Of a stretch of 64,000 nt of DNA, positions 22,211 through 34,068 are shown piece by piece; within the stretch, counting starts at the first letter, position 1; each line of letters opens with the position of its first letter. The position numbers were made by a program, and so were the translations under genes. The stretch lies in NCBI GenBank assembly GCA_014529385.2, contig CM043949.1, positions 142,549,858-142,613,857 of the forward strand, written 5' to 3'. Below the pieces are notes generated by a model. That model saw nothing but the letters and a program-made list of their open reading frames with translations, was not told the DNA's origin and did no database searches. Source of the stretch: Adiantum capillus-veneris (Eukaryota; Streptophyta; Polypodiopsida; Polypodiales; Pteridaceae).

Positions 22211-22270
<60 letters not shown>
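22211..22270. repeat. (GA)30 microsatellite
   Basis: Uninterrupted GA run of 60 nt, about 70 bp upstream of the first transposase-like codons. Confidence 0.95.
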
Positions 22271-22273
<3 letters not shown>

Positions 22274-22337
22274 AAGACGGAGAATGCCAATAGAAGATTA
22301 AATTTGTTGTCCGGGTTATAAGGTTTTTACCCTCATT

Positions 22338-24434
22338 ATGAGTAGTGACGAGGATGTGGGACCGTCCAACCAAAACACCTATCTCTCAACGAGGATCTTA
22401 TGTCCTTGTAATGAATGCAAGCATGTTGTGCAACGAACAAGACGCGTTTCTTTGCAGCACGTTCGTGAATTTTGCGAGTTCGATCCATCTATTATAGATC
22501 GAGTTGTTGCCAACTATAACTCGTCGGACTCTGACGCTGGCCAACATGCAGCAATCTTTCAACCCAATAGACGTGTTCGGCAGGCGCTTTGGTCAAGCAA
22601 CATATGTGAGGCCACAAGATGTAGCCTCTGACAGCTCGGGGGATGATCATGCAGACCACATTCCCAACAAGGCAATGTTTGAGCCCGAGATCGATGAAAT
22701 GATCGAGAAGATTATGGATTCAGAAAGGCTTATCTGCGATGATATGAAAAGGGAAGCCGATACACCATTGTATGATGGAGCACGTGTGTCTAGATTGAAG
22801 GCGCTCCTGGTTCTTCTCAACATGCAGACAAAGTTTGGATGGAGTGACACTAGCGTCACAACGTTTTTCAGGTGATCTATTACAATGTGTTTATTTTAAT
22901 GAAAAACTCTAGATGTATAATGATCTGATAGATTTTTACACAATTGTACCATATTTGTTTCGTTATGTAGATTGCTCAAAGAGCACATACTGCCAACTGA
23001 TAATCTGATGCCAGATTCCAGGGAGGAAGCAAGAAAGATTTTGCGAAAGTTGGAATGGATTATAATTCAATCCACACTTGTCCTAACGACTGCATTCTTT
23101 TTAGAGGGGAATACATAGACATGGATCAGAAGTGTTCGAAATGTGATTCCGAGAGATATCGAGTAGATCTCTACATCCAGAGGGTAGCATGGCAGAAGGT
23201 TGGCTAGTATCAGAGTCCCTAGTGTACATTAGAGAGTGGCTAGACGGATTTGATAAAGCCCGGGACATGCTATGGCGAACCATACATGATGAGCGCATAT
23301 CTGGGATTGTCATGTGCAATCTCGGTGTTGAGAAGAAGATGATGGAAGATCTAGAGGCTAAAATCAACCGATTTTGCATGCTTCACAATCCAGTGATGCA
23401 AAAGTGGATTTCACAATATGAGGATGCGAAGCAAGAGCGACAAAGGGCACGAATCGAGTGGAGACGGGGAAGACGACCATCGATGCACTATCCGACGGGT
23501 CTGGAGAGCCTACCAACATTCATGAGCTTAAGATGGTTGCACAACCAATTGAAAAGAGCACAACAGTGCGGTGAAGAAGTGACTGAGGAGGAGTAGGAGT
23601 ACTCTCGGGGTTGCGCGACCAAGGTAAGTTTGCAATGTACAACTAGTGACTTTCTAGACGTTTAAACCGCCACTCATAATCTGTAGTACAAGTCATACAC
23701 AACACCATGGTGTAAAGGTCAACATTTTAGGGTGGAACGGATATACAAAAAGTGTTTTACTCAAGATTGTGGAATCATGGCAAAATTTGAACAGTCTAGT
23801 CGATGACGGTTCTCTGATGCAGATCCTCTAGTGGCAGAACTCACTTACTTCGGCACGCTACAAGAGATTTTGAGGAGCGATTATAGAGGATTTTTTGTCG
23901 ACTTGTTCGATGTGCAATGGTTCAAGATAATCATGGAGGGTCGCAACGCTACTGTGCGTAGAGGAGAGTCTGGTTTTCTTGAGGTGGATTCAACCAAGAA
24001 ATGGACTGACCTAAGAGACACTTTCGTACTATCCGAGTATTGTGAACAAGTAAGTATGTAAATAGTTAACATACAATTTTAGAAGTTATGTGCTTGGAAG
24101 CTCTCATGTAAGTTATGTGGCTCTAGCAGGTGATATTTCATCCTACAAAGTCTGTATCAAACTGGTGGTCGTCATAGAGGTAGCCCCTCGTAGTGCACGG
24201 AGGTATGAAGGATACCATGTGCCAATCACAACGGCATCAATGGAGGAGATCGGAGAAGATGCTCAGTCATAAGCCGCTAAGGTGGTGCCAGACGAGCATC
24301 AAGCCGCTACTCTCTATGGGGTGCATACAGAGGATCTACAAAAGGAAACGGAGGACATCTGTTTAAACGGAGAACTCTATATAGATATAGGAAGTTATGC
24401 TAAGCGTTACGAGGATGAGAGAGAGACCTCTTAA
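22338..24434 (+). pseudogene. CACTA transposase (TNPD / Transposase_21 + DUF4216 type), decayed
   Basis: It would catalyse excision and integration of the CACTA element. The first segment starts MSSDEDVGPSN and carries a CPCNEC cysteine motif. It changes frame near 22,560 and continues with TPLYDGARVSRL and NMQTKFGWSD, typical of the N-terminal region of plant CACTA transposases. An intron-like gap (from 22,871; acceptor about 22,970) precedes RLLKEHILPTDNL and CPNDCILF, the latter across a frameshift. The DDE core expected next is largely missing. 23,189-23,596 carries a C-terminal segment with GLESLPTFMSLRWLHNQ. 23,831-24,055 encodes LTYFGTLQEILRSDY and FVLSEYCEQV, matching DUF4216. After a GT..AG intron (about 24,052-24,130) the DUF4216 end continues. 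Several frameshifts and the missing core make it non-functional. Confidence 0.85.
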
Positions 24435-24905
24435 AGCCATAAATATTGTATTTGAACAATTTAGACCCGTTTTATAATGTATATTATATTCACGTGGTTT
24501 TTTGTCCATTTATGTCTATATGCGTCATTGTATTTAATGGTCTTTGCATCCACTCCAGGTACGTATGCTCTAGGTATGTTCTCACAAGCAGGGACGACGA
24601 GCACCACACTCCGAGTGGGATGGAGACTGAAGCTGCAATCGCGAAGCTGGTCTGCTCAATATAGATGCTGCTCATCCCACCGCTAGGTCTAGTTGATCGG
24701 GTGAAAGAGACACTAAGAAGCACTACTACTGCTTATCAACGTCTCTTTCACTCGATCAATTAGATTTAGTGGTGGGGCAAGCAGCTTCTATGAGCCAACC
24801 TTCGCGATGCAGCTTCACTCTCCATCGCACCCGGAGCGTAGTGCTTTTACAAATTCACAAGAATTCAACGAAATCTCTCTACACAGGAATCCCTCCCCCT
24901 TTATG

Positions 24906-24909
<4 letters not shown>

Positions 24910-24981
<72 letters not shown>
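24910..24981. repeat. (CT)36 microsatellite between the two CACTA genes
   Basis: Uninterrupted CT run of about 72 nt. It lies upstream of the second ORF in the position of a leader or promoter. Confidence 0.95.
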
Positions 24982-24985
<4 letters not shown>

Positions 24986-25052
24986 GTCCATGTTTTCTTC
25001 TCCATTCATTCAATATTAAGTTTAAATGTTCGTGTGTTTAATGCAGGTATGG

Positions 25053-26352
25053 ATGATGAGGAGTTTCTTTCTTCTTTGTCACCCCAGCAGAGACAGTGGT
25101 ACTGCGTCATCGCTCTGGAGCACCATCATGAGTTCCTACTCCTTTAGTGGCTCCCTCTGTTTTGGAGCATTCAGCACACTCCGACGCTTCGATGTCGACG
25201 AGACGATCTTCACACTCGTCTAGGCACAGGTGCTCTAGTGGTGGCGACGGTGGTTGTTGTGGAGATGCTACCGTCGATGCCTCGACACCGCCTTGTGTTC
25301 GACGAGGCTCTTTACCCTTCCCTTATTTTCCCACCCCCACACGAGCCACGACATTGCCATCTATACCAGGTTTTGAGCGGCTGACGGTCATTCCTAGTCA
25401 CTAACACCACTAGCTACTCCTCCAGGAGTCACTCCAGTCGACACTCCTCGCTTCGGGGCCTAGACTCCAGTGGAGACACCTGACGTCCGTACCCCCGTTG
25501 ACACGCTGCTAGAGACCCCTACCGAGACACCTAGGTTCACGCATCACCCGTCAGAGGGCTTGCCTTACTCCATCGACTTCAGCGGTGGCATCATCTTGGA
25601 TGATGACGGCAAAAGGTGATCTCGCGCATGCGCGGTCTTTGCTCTCAAGTGTTTAGACACTACATACTAAACACCTAAAGTGAAGTACCAAGTGACTTAA
25701 AAGACAGAGTCATCAGCATGCTGCATGACAAGTTTCCCATTTCAACACGGGATGATCGCTTCAATGAAGACCTGATGAAGGTTTGAATGCGCAAATACTG
25801 CAAGCACAAGCGTTCCGAAGTGCAAAAAGCAATTAAGCATGGGTGGAACAGACCAGATTGGCTGGCCAAAGAATATTGGAAGAATGCGAAGAAAGCAGCA
25901 CGCGAGAATCTCGACAAGTGGAAGCAACAAAAGAAGGCAACCAGAGCGCGAGTAGAGGCAGGAAGCTCGCACCACGTGGGGAGCGGCGGGTGGGCATCAT
26001 TTGAGGCCGATTTTGTAAGTGTTTTCGCATTGCTCTTTAGGTTTGATAGTTTAGGATTTAGGAGTTTTTAAATTCTAACATAATGGATTTTTTGTATGTT
26101 TTGACAGTGGTCGATGACAGGACGTGACCTTACACTATACGAGCGCGAGTACACAGGCAGGAAGGGCTTAAACGCCTTGATGGACATTCTGAGTTCTCGT
26201 AGCGGCATGGTTAGTATTAGGGTTTGCTCTTTTCTATTTGTTGTATTGTTTTATAAATTATATGTTTATACTTACAGGAAGCAGTCTTATTGTTTTTTTT
26301 TTTGCAGAATCTGACAGATACGTCGCTTGGACGCGATGAGACATCTGATTAG
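25053..26352 (+). pseudogene. En/Spm-type second ORF (Transposase_24-like), decayed
   Basis: The start MDDEEFLSSLSPQQRQW follows an AG acceptor at 25,046. A Ser/Thr/Pro-rich stretch follows, then SIDFSGGIILDDDG near 25,575. The conserved part is LKDRVISMLHDKFP, WMRKYCKHKRSEVQKA (one stop in the Trp codon), DWLAKEYWKNAKKAARENLD and GSGGWASFEADF (25,697-26,014). Splice-like junctions at 26,012/26,108 and 26,209/26,308 join TGRDLTLYE and RKGLNALMDILS to a final exon ending LGRDETSD. In plant CACTA elements this family accompanies the transposase, and TNPA-like DNA binding to the sub-terminal repeats is the usual inference. Stops and a frameshift make it inactive. A homologous remnant lies at 53,656-55,165. 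Confidence 0.75.
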
Positions 26353-26407
26353 ATGACATCAATCTAGCCGTAGCTAGATAGCATTAGTTTCCTTTTGTCA
26401 TAGCATA

Positions 26408-29400
26408 TGTAATGGCTCCAAACCCGCCGACACCAAAAGCGGGATGGAACCTTTGACAAGTCTCTAGGCCTACTAAGGTCAAAGTCTTTTTAACAAAAAG
26501 TTCCAGGGAATTCACCCTTACCATTGACAATGGTTTAGGTTTATAGCCCTAGAAGAGACCTAGTCCTGTCTCGCAGTGGAAACGAGACCCTAGAAAAGAA
26601 AAATTCCGGCCCTAAATCTTCATCCTTTAGATTAAGGTTTCCTTAACCAACGCTTTTTTCCCTCTAGCATATGTGAGGGCACAGCCGCTGGTGGATTCCT
26701 TGTCCAAGTGAAGAAGTTTCTAATCGTTTTAGTGCGTGGGAATGGATAGTTACCTGACTAATCAGGTCCACCCGTCCATGATTGACAACCTTAGTCAATC
26801 CCCACTTACCACCCCGCACTCACACATGATTCTATTGTTGTTCAATTACTACCACATTCTTTCATGGTTAAAATAATGATTCTTTTTTTAATTTTTCAAA
26901 CTGCATTTCCTTAAGACAATATTTGAAAAACAGTATTGAAAGCATTCTTTCAGAAAACAGACATCTTTAAACTTAAGACAAGGTATTGTCATTTCTAAGT
27001 ATCACTGACCAGTACTAACTTGTCTCAAGACCACCTATACAAGGGTGAAAAACGGCACCCATTCCTTATTTATATAACCGGGGTGGAAGGTCTTCACCCA
27101 AAGTCCGGGCGCCCATACGCCAAAACCAATTGCCCATACAACCGGGCGGTTCCTCTAGGATAAACTTAAAAGTACTATCCATAAACATAAACAAGCACGG
27201 GGTAAAGACTCCACACGTGCCGAGGTAACCGACTCCTCCATGATGGTATCTCCATCATTACTCATTACCTGGAGTAAAATATTTCCAAGGAATCAGAGGT
27301 GTCTTGAGACAAGTTGTCTTAAGGATGGCCAAACATTTCTTTCCTATTTCAACCAGTCATAACCCAAACAATCATTTCCTAATTACAATCATTGCTCGCG
27401 GGTTTCGTGGAAGTTACCTTCCATTTACAACGAGTTTTTTCCTTCCTACTAATCTTACGTATGCAATGCTTAATTTAAAATGAAATCTAAAAGATTTTTA
27501 ATGGCATAATTGAAATCCACCTGGGACTGGTCGTACATCTACTGTGGGGCAGGTGCCCGTAAACTCTCCTCTGTTGGTAAGCCCTACTTCATGGTCGTTA
27601 GTTGCTTTGTTGCGTTTGTTACTAACATCTTCATCTTCCGTCAAAGGGTTCCCCCTGGTTCTCTAGGGAGCCATTTCGGCAACCTTATAAAAAGACTTAA
27701 TCCATTAGAGGATTTATTGAATAACATTTATTTTTCCTTGTTTACCCAAAAATAAGGGTTTTGGACCTCGGTTAATTCTTTGGCACTTAGATAATTTTAT
27801 TTCTTAATTTTTCTTATCCATTATATATAAAAATTGGTTACTTTTGACCAAAATACGTACCTAAACTATTTATCTAAGGTTATGATAATTATAATAGATT
27901 TTTCAAGGTATATTCCTTTTTTGGTATTAATATCAAAGGGTTTCTATTTACTTTACTATATTTTCCTTTTTTATTCTTCCAAAAAATTGGAGTAATTTTA
28001 CTGGGATATATAATTAAACTAATTTTCTAATGGTAGCATAATTATCACAGGTTCCATGAGATCTAATAAACCTTTGATAAATATCTCAATTCAATTTAAA
28101 TCTATTTACTAATTTCCCCTATTTAAATTTCTCAAAAAACAGAGTATTTTAGCTAAAGTAATTTGCTAAATTAATCTTCTGACTTTATCCTAATTATCAT
28201 GGGTTTTTGAACACCTAATTAACCACTAATAATTATATGGAAGTATTTGAATTCCATTTACTAATTTTCCCTATTAAAATTGTTCAAAAATAGGGTATTT
28301 TAGCTAAAGTAATTAGCTAATTTAATTTCCTGAACTTCTCCTAATTATCACGGATTCTTGAACACCTAATTAACCACTGATAATTATATGGAAGCATTTG
28401 AATTCCATTTACTAATTTCCCCTATTAAAATTGCTCAAAAACAGGGTATTTTAGCTAAAGTAATTAGCTAAATTAATCTTCTGAACTTATCCTAATTATC
28501 ACAAGTTTTTAAGCACTAAATTAACCCCTGATAATTATATGACAGCATTTGAATTCCATTTACTAATTTACTCTATTTAAATTTCTCAAAAAACAGGGTA
28601 TTTTAGCTAAAGTAATTAGCTAATTTAATTTCATGAACTTCTCCTAATTATCAAGGGTTTTTAAATACCTAATTAACCACTGATAATTATATGGAAGTAT
28701 TTGAATTCCATTTACTAATTTCCCCTATTACAATTGCTCAAAAAACAGGGTATTTTAGCTAAAGTAATTAGCTAAATTAATCTTCTGAACTTCTCCTAAT
28801 TATCACAGGTTCTTGAACACTAAATTAACCACTGATAATTATATGGAAGAATTTGAATTCCATTTACTAATTTCCCCTATTAAAATTGTTCAAAAAACAG
28901 GGTATTTTATCTAAATTAATCAGCTAAATTAACTTTCTGAACTTTTCCTAATTATCACGGGTTCTTGAACATCTAATTAACCACTGATAATTCTATGGAA
29001 GTGTTTAAGTTCCATTTTCTAATTTCCCCTATAAAATTGTTCAAAAAACAGGGTAATTGGGCCTAATTAATTAGGAAAACTTCTCAAAAAATTATAGGAT
29101 AATTTTTCTAAATTAATAACTATCTAATGTATCTCTGATAAATAATTCAACTTAATCTAATGCTAATTAATATTTTTACCATTAATTCATGGTTAAATTG
29201 GCTAATTTCAGCCCTAATATGAGAGGATAAATAACTAGCTTAGTATTACTAAGCTTAATTATAATAATCAGCAGAGATTAATTAATTTAAAGAGGTTTAA
29301 GAAGCATATATAGGCCTAATCTTTGATTAATTAACCATTTATCTTAATCTAACCTTACTAATTAAGAAGGATTAGGTTAATTACCGTTAGGGTTAATCAA

Positions 29401-29983
29401 TTAGAGATTTAACTCTAATGATTTCTGCATAGTGTTTCTCCCTAGTTGAGAGAGAAATTCTCAAGGCTCCGAGTCTAACAAAATATGAAGAGAATGGTCC
29501 TATTTATAACTTTTTCTGGGCATCTGGCAGCTTTTGGCAGCTTTCCCCTAGTCCAAGCAGCCCCCCAGCTTGAAAATGGCGCATTTTTCAGCCATCACTG
29601 CTCCTGGAAAGTTTCCCCAGCTTCCACACTCACCCCATACCTTCCAGAATTTGCCTGTTTGATTTTTGCAGATTTTCTATGATGAAATTTGGAATTTCCT
29701 ATTTAACTCTAGAACCTTAGTGTAAAGAAGTCCTTGTTAATGATTAATAATGAACCATCCAATTTTTGTTATTAATTAAATTTCTATGGTAATTTTCCAG
29801 ATCCCGTAATTGTTCCTGTTTTTATCGGAATCAGATTCTGAAAATTTCTAGACATAGTAAAGCTCTGCTTATAATTCTAAAAATACCAAAATTAATAGTG
29901 TTTGGAGTCCTGCAATAGTATTTTCCATTAAGTTTTTCAAGCTTAGTACAGTTTTGAAGGTTTCAGAAACTGAAAACCTTACA
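26408..29983. mobile_element. Large solo LTR (3.58 kb) inserted in the CACTA element
   Basis: The segment begins TGTAATGGCTCC and ends AACCTTACA. GCATA lies directly before (26,403-26,407) and after (29,984-29,988), a 5-bp target duplication. TG..CA ends with no coding content inside indicate a solo LTR left by recombination. A TATTTATA box on the plus strand at 29,501-29,508 suggests plus orientation. It contains seven tandem 152-bp repeats. No internal region or second copy is present, so the parent family cannot be named. Confidence 0.85.
28010..29065. repeat. Seven-unit 151-152-bp tandem repeat
   Basis: The word AGAGTATTTTAGCTAAAG / AGGGTATTTTAGCTAAAG recurs at 28,141, 28,292, 28,443, 28,595, 28,747, 28,899 and, degenerate, at 29,050, a spacing of 151-152. 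Each unit also contains CCTAATTATCACGG, ACCTAATTAACCACTGATAA and GAATTCCATTTACTAATTT. The outer units are more diverged than the inner ones. It lies wholly inside the solo LTR. Confidence 0.92.
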
Positions 29984-30032
29984 GCATATGTATCATGAGA
30001 TGACGTTTATACGTCGATTTGAAAACCATGTA

Positions 30033-30359
30033 TATTTTTTCAATAATGACAATGATATTGTAACTATTACATTTGCAAAGTTTAACAATCAAGTGATTTT
30101 GCCTATGATGTGTACAATTGTCATTGATTTATTTTCATCAATTTACTTTGGTCAGTTTTGTATGTTTATTCTGCAAACGATACTATGGTCAGTTTTGTCA
30201 TTGATATTTTTTCAATAATGACAATGATATTGTAACTATTACATTTGCAAAGTTTAACAATCAAGTGATTTTGCCTATGATGTGTACAATTGTCATTGAT
30301 TTATTTTCATCAATTTACTTTGGTCAGTTTTGTATGTTTATTCTGCAAACGATACTATG
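30033..30359. repeat. 172-bp direct tandem duplication, near identical
   Basis: CAATAATGACAATGATATTG begins at 30,041 and again at 30,213. About 147 following bases, through AAACGATACTATGG, read identically in both copies. The join carries TCAGTTTTGTCATTGATATT. The absence of differences implies a recent event or gene conversion. Confidence 0.93.
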
Positions 30360-30555
30360 GATGATCGAGTTAATGGTTATATTGTCTTGTGGGTGACTAC
30401 TTTGGGTCTATATCTAAGCTTGCACTTTCTTTCAAAGGTGAATCTGGGCTTTTATCTTGGATTCATTTAGGTTTACTCAATTATTGAAACATTCAATATG
30501 GTTGATGGGTGAATGCCCTACCACCAAATTTTTTTCCCTCAGGTGTTGCTATGAC

Positions 30556-30775
30556 CGTCGCTATATAAGGCTCTGTAACGTCGCTATAGGTGGCATGTAA
30601 ATGTCGTTTGATCGTCGCTATATAGCGACGCATATAGCGACCGTTATAGCAATGCCCATAGAGACGTTCCCATATCGACGCTGTTAACGACAGTCTTAGC
30701 GATGCTGCGGAGTATAAAAACCCAATGTATTTCCGTCTCTAATAGCGACACAAGTGCAAACAACCTCTTGTAGTG
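30556..30775 (+). promoter_or_regulatory. CACTA right end: sub-terminal TAGCGACG/CGTCGCTA motifs
   Basis: CGTCGCTA occurs at 30,556, 30,579 and 30,613. TAGCGAC(G/C/A) occurs at 30,623, 30,635 and 30,743, and a TAGCGATG variant at 30,697. The 30,613 and 30,623 copies form a head-to-head palindrome. The element closes with CCTCTTGTAGTG. The right end has more motif copies than the left, an asymmetry known in En/Spm. Protein binding is inferred. Confidence 0.78.
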
Positions 30776-30779
30776 TAGG

Positions 30780-31727
30780 TTACCCTCATAATGTGCCTAA
30801 AGCCTATTGGTTGGCCTTCCAAGGGGTCCAATGATAGTGGATTTAATTAATTGTTTTAGCATTTATTAAGACCTCTCTCTCAAAGGGGAAAGGGAGACAC
30901 TTGTCCCAAGGCTACCCTTGTTGCTTGGTATGACTCTTGCTTGTGATTGGCTAGGCTTGGAGGGGTCCAATGAGCTTCAAGCATGAGCTACAAGGGGGGG
31001 GGGGGGCAAGTAGGGGGCCTGCTTAGGGGGTATAATCTCCCACACACACTCACACACACTCTCATTGTGTGAAGTGCAAAGTGCAAGAGCTCCCTCTCCT
31101 TCTCCAAGCATCAGAGGTTGAGAACCTACACCAACACTCTTGGCTATGGAATGCAAATCCAACCAAGAGCCATGCTTCAATGCTTAAGCTTGCCATCTTC
31201 TCCATCTTCATTACTATGCTATTATGTATGCTAGCAATAAGAGTGATGATAAGTGAGGAACTAGTTCTTTCTCCTATGAAACGTTTCTTCTTCCTCTTCC
31301 CTACCTCATTCCCTACTGCTCGCTCTCTCCACCTTCGAAGGTGTTTGAGGTCTTGGGACTGAGGCTTGGGATAGTTAATGCTTTCCTCAAAGTTTATGTT
31401 ATGCTTGTGATGCATGAAGCTTTCCATCTTCTTTGCATCACCTAGGTCACAAGAAACACAAAGATTATATTGTAATAAGTCTCTCTTGATAAGAGAAATC
31501 ATAATACAAATGCCTATTGGGGGCACCGGCTCCACATAAATCTGGTCCTCAATTGTTGTCATGTTCTCTAAATTCTCTCTCTTGCAAAAGTATTGTTCAT
31601 GCCAAGTTAACTAAATGCTATGTTTATGTTGCTACCATCAACACCCGCTATGCTCACAAAGTAATTTTATGAAATTACTCTCTGTAATTTCCGCTACTCT
31701 CAAGTTAATAGGCCAATTTTATTACGT
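30780..31727 (+). repeat. Family A 5' LTR, right part
   Basis: It resumes the LTR interrupted at 20,096. It is collinear with the reverse complement of 34,455 to about 35,400: AAAGGGGAAAGGGAGACAC, ATGCAAATCCAACCAAGAGCC, GAGGTCTTGGG.CTGAG, TCTCTCTTGAT..GAGAAA and CACCGGCTCCA...TGGTCCTCAA. It ends near GGCCAATTTTATTACG, immediately before the primer site; the canonical CA has probably mutated. A G13 run lies at 30,994-31,006. Confidence 0.82.
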
Positions 31728-31739
31728 TGGTATGAGAGC
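31728..31739 (+). promoter_or_regulatory. Family A primer binding site
   Basis: TGGTATGAGAGC matches the initiator-Met-tRNA complement TGGTATCAGAGC in 11 of 12 positions, directly after the LTR. It sets plus orientation for the family A element. Confidence 0.85.
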
Positions 31740-32138
31740 ATTTGGTTTCTCTTTTCTTTCTTAAGAAGAGAGGTCCTTAAGTAGCCTATAAATGTTCAAT
31801 TTTGTTAATTATATTAGGGTAAGTGGAACTGGGATCTATTATCAATTTTGTTGAGCCCACTATGTGGGATATGGTGCACACCTCGTGAGCTTTGGACTTA
31901 ATAATGGAGTCTTTTTAGACTTGCCTACGGCTTCCATTATTGAGCCATAAGAAGTCCAAAAGGAGCTAGCCCTCGGAAACTCTGCTATGTTATACCTACT
32001 CCACTATTCTCTATAATTAATCACTTTTAGCCATGGGTGTAGATACTTAAGAGCCAATTTCCAAAGGCCCTAAGAGGAGTGGCAACTAAGGTTTTGAATT
32101 GCCAAAGCATATACTAAGTACATACACAAATTTTGTTA

Positions 32139-33500
32139 ACATGGCTGACAATAATCAAGAGAGTAGAATGAACATTGATAGCTTTGATTTTGCACATGAA
32201 GGTGCTAATGATGATGCCCCCATGTTTGTGAATTATCTCATAACTAGGTTACAACAAGCTATGGGCAACCCTGCTTTGCAAGCCGAAGTTACTCAACAAC
32301 TTCACTCTTATGGGGTTTCCTTTCCTCTCTAAGAGGAGAGAGATCTTAGGAGGCCTCTTGAAGAGACCCCAAAAGAAGACTCTCTCCCATACGAGAGGAG
32401 GTATCCAAAGAGCAAGAAAGCAATGAAACTTTAAGTTCCTATGAAGATGTGGTTCCACGAAGATGGCGGTCTAGATGATCGCCCACTCCTCCCAAGAGGA
32501 AAAGATCAATACACAATCCTTCTGCTCGTCAGTCCGAAAGGGAAGAGAGGAAACAGAGGAAGAAAAGGGCTAGAAAGAGGTCACCCTCTTCTCTTTCTTC
32601 TTCACCATCCTCCTCTTATGAAGAAAGATATGGCTATTCTCCTAGAGAATACAGGAGGGGAGGACATCGCAAATCATACCCTGCATGGCGAAGCTCACAA
32701 AAGCCAAAGGAAGTTCAAGGAGGGAGGAAAGAGTATCTCTTTTCTCACCTATGATGGCATCTTTGGTGCTATCGACAAAGTGTTGGCCTTCATCTAGCAA
32801 TTTGATGTGGCCTTTGGAGACGAGGGATTCACAGAGTCCTCCAAGCTACACCATGTAGCTATGTACTTCAAAAAATCATCTCGTCAATGGTGGGCTAGCC
32901 TTCGTGGCAACGGCAAAGCCCCAAAGACATGGAAACTCTATGAGTTTCCATCATGAAGAAATTCCTTGCAAGCGATGCAAAGGACAAAGTGCTTACCTAA
33001 TGGCAAAGATTGAAGCTTCTCTCTCATGAGTCTATCCACAAGCATGTAGACAAGTTTTGAGATTTACATCTCAAGAGTACTGTCTTTCAAAAGATATACT
33101 TTGCCAAGCAAAAGCAACAATTTTGTGTGGGATTACCTGAAGAGATGGCCAAATACATCAACTCTCAATGGCCTGGTTCTATCATCGAAGTAATCCATCA
33201 CACCATGGTTGCTTCACACATAAATTTCCATCAAGGGGCTTGACAGAATGTCAAGACCATGGAAAACAAAGAGAAAAATGATGCAAAGGGGAAAACCAGT
33301 GCTCAAAATTCTTCCCAAGGCACTTTCAACAACAACAACAACAATCGGTCCAAGGAGAAGGGAGTTTACAAAGGCAAAAATAAACTCTCTCCTGAAGAGC
33401 TTGAAGTTTTTCGCAAGGACCATAAGTGTTTCAAGTGTGGGGAGCAAGGACATGGCTAGTGTTCTTACCCCAAGAAGAATGCTCGCAATGAGACTCCTAG
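32139..33500 (+). pseudogene. Family A gag, broken by stops and frameshifts
   Basis: Gag is the structural capsid protein of the retrotransposon. The start MADNNQESRMNIDSFDF is in frame to 32,332. An Arg/Ser-rich basic stretch follows in another frame (32,470-32,700). The capsid-like core appears at about 32,730-33,240: FLTYDGIFGAIDKVLAF, HHVAMYFKKSSRQWWASLRG (W-rich, as in Retrotrans_gag) and FCVGLPEEMAKYINSQWPGS. A linker rich in Asn and Lys leads to a zinc knuckle HKCFKCGEQGHG-stop-C (33,421-33,462), a CX2CX4HX4C motif with a stop two codons before its last Cys. Multiple stops show it is dead. Confidence 0.85.
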
Positions 33501-33570
33501 GCCTTCCACTATCGAAGCTCCAAAAGAGGATGTTCATTGCAAAGGATCACCACTTTCCTATGCTTGGGGA

Positions 33571-34068
33571 AAGGTAAGAGAGCATGATGCCTTTATCTTG
33601 TTTGACCCTGGCTCTACTCACAACTTCATATCAACAGAGTTGGCCACCAAGTTGGGCATTCAAGCTTTTGAGATGGGAGATATTGTAACAGGCTGACACA
33701 ACTTTCAAGGGACGACAAGCCTCTGTTGCTCCCTTGATTGGGAAGTTGAGGCTCCATGTCCAAAGCTATGACAACAAAGAAGACTTTTTCATCTCTCCTC
33801 TGCAACATGAGGATGCTATCCTAGGGGCACCATGGTTTGATCACATGGCTGCCAATATGAAGTTCCCTAAAAGGAGAGTCTACTTCACCTATAGGGGAAA
33901 GAACATGTATATAGATTCTAGTGAGCGTGGTCGCACTATTCCACTTGTAAATCCTCCTGCTTTTGATAAATCAATGAAGAGCTCAGTTTCTGCGTACATG
34001 ATTTTTGTCAAAGGAGAAGCTTACCTCCCAACCAGTCCTCATGCTTCCGGATCTCTCAAAGCCATTTG
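33571..34068 (+). pseudogene. Family A aspartic protease remnant
   Basis: The retropepsin would cleave the polyprotein. FDPGSTHNFISTELATKLGI (33,601-33,660) carries the active-site region in the D-x-G-(S/A)-T-H-N-F-I form common in plant Ty3/gypsy elements. After a frame change the domain continues with LIGKLRLHVQSYD, AILGAPWFDHMAANM and VYFTYRGKNMYID (33,734-34,000). LGAPWF is the usual downstream landmark before RT. No RT follows; the sequence passes straight to RNase H. Confidence 0.82.

Larger units (their letters stand above)
20097..30775 (+). mobile_element. Complete CACTA (En/Spm) transposon, decayed autonomous type
   Basis: The element begins CACTACAAGAGGT and ends ACCTCTTGTAGTG, perfect 13-bp terminal inverted repeats with the diagnostic CACTA terminus. 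TAGG abuts both ends (20,093-20,096 and 30,776-30,779). The usual CACTA duplication is 3 bp, so the fourth base may be chance. Sub-terminal TAGCGACG words occur at both ends. Inside are a Transposase_21/DUF4216-type pseudogene (22,338-24,434) and a second En/Spm-type ORF remnant (25,053-26,352), both plus strand. A 3.6-kb solo LTR is inserted after them. The CACTA element is itself inserted in the family A LTR, whose two halves join across it. Confidence 0.92.
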
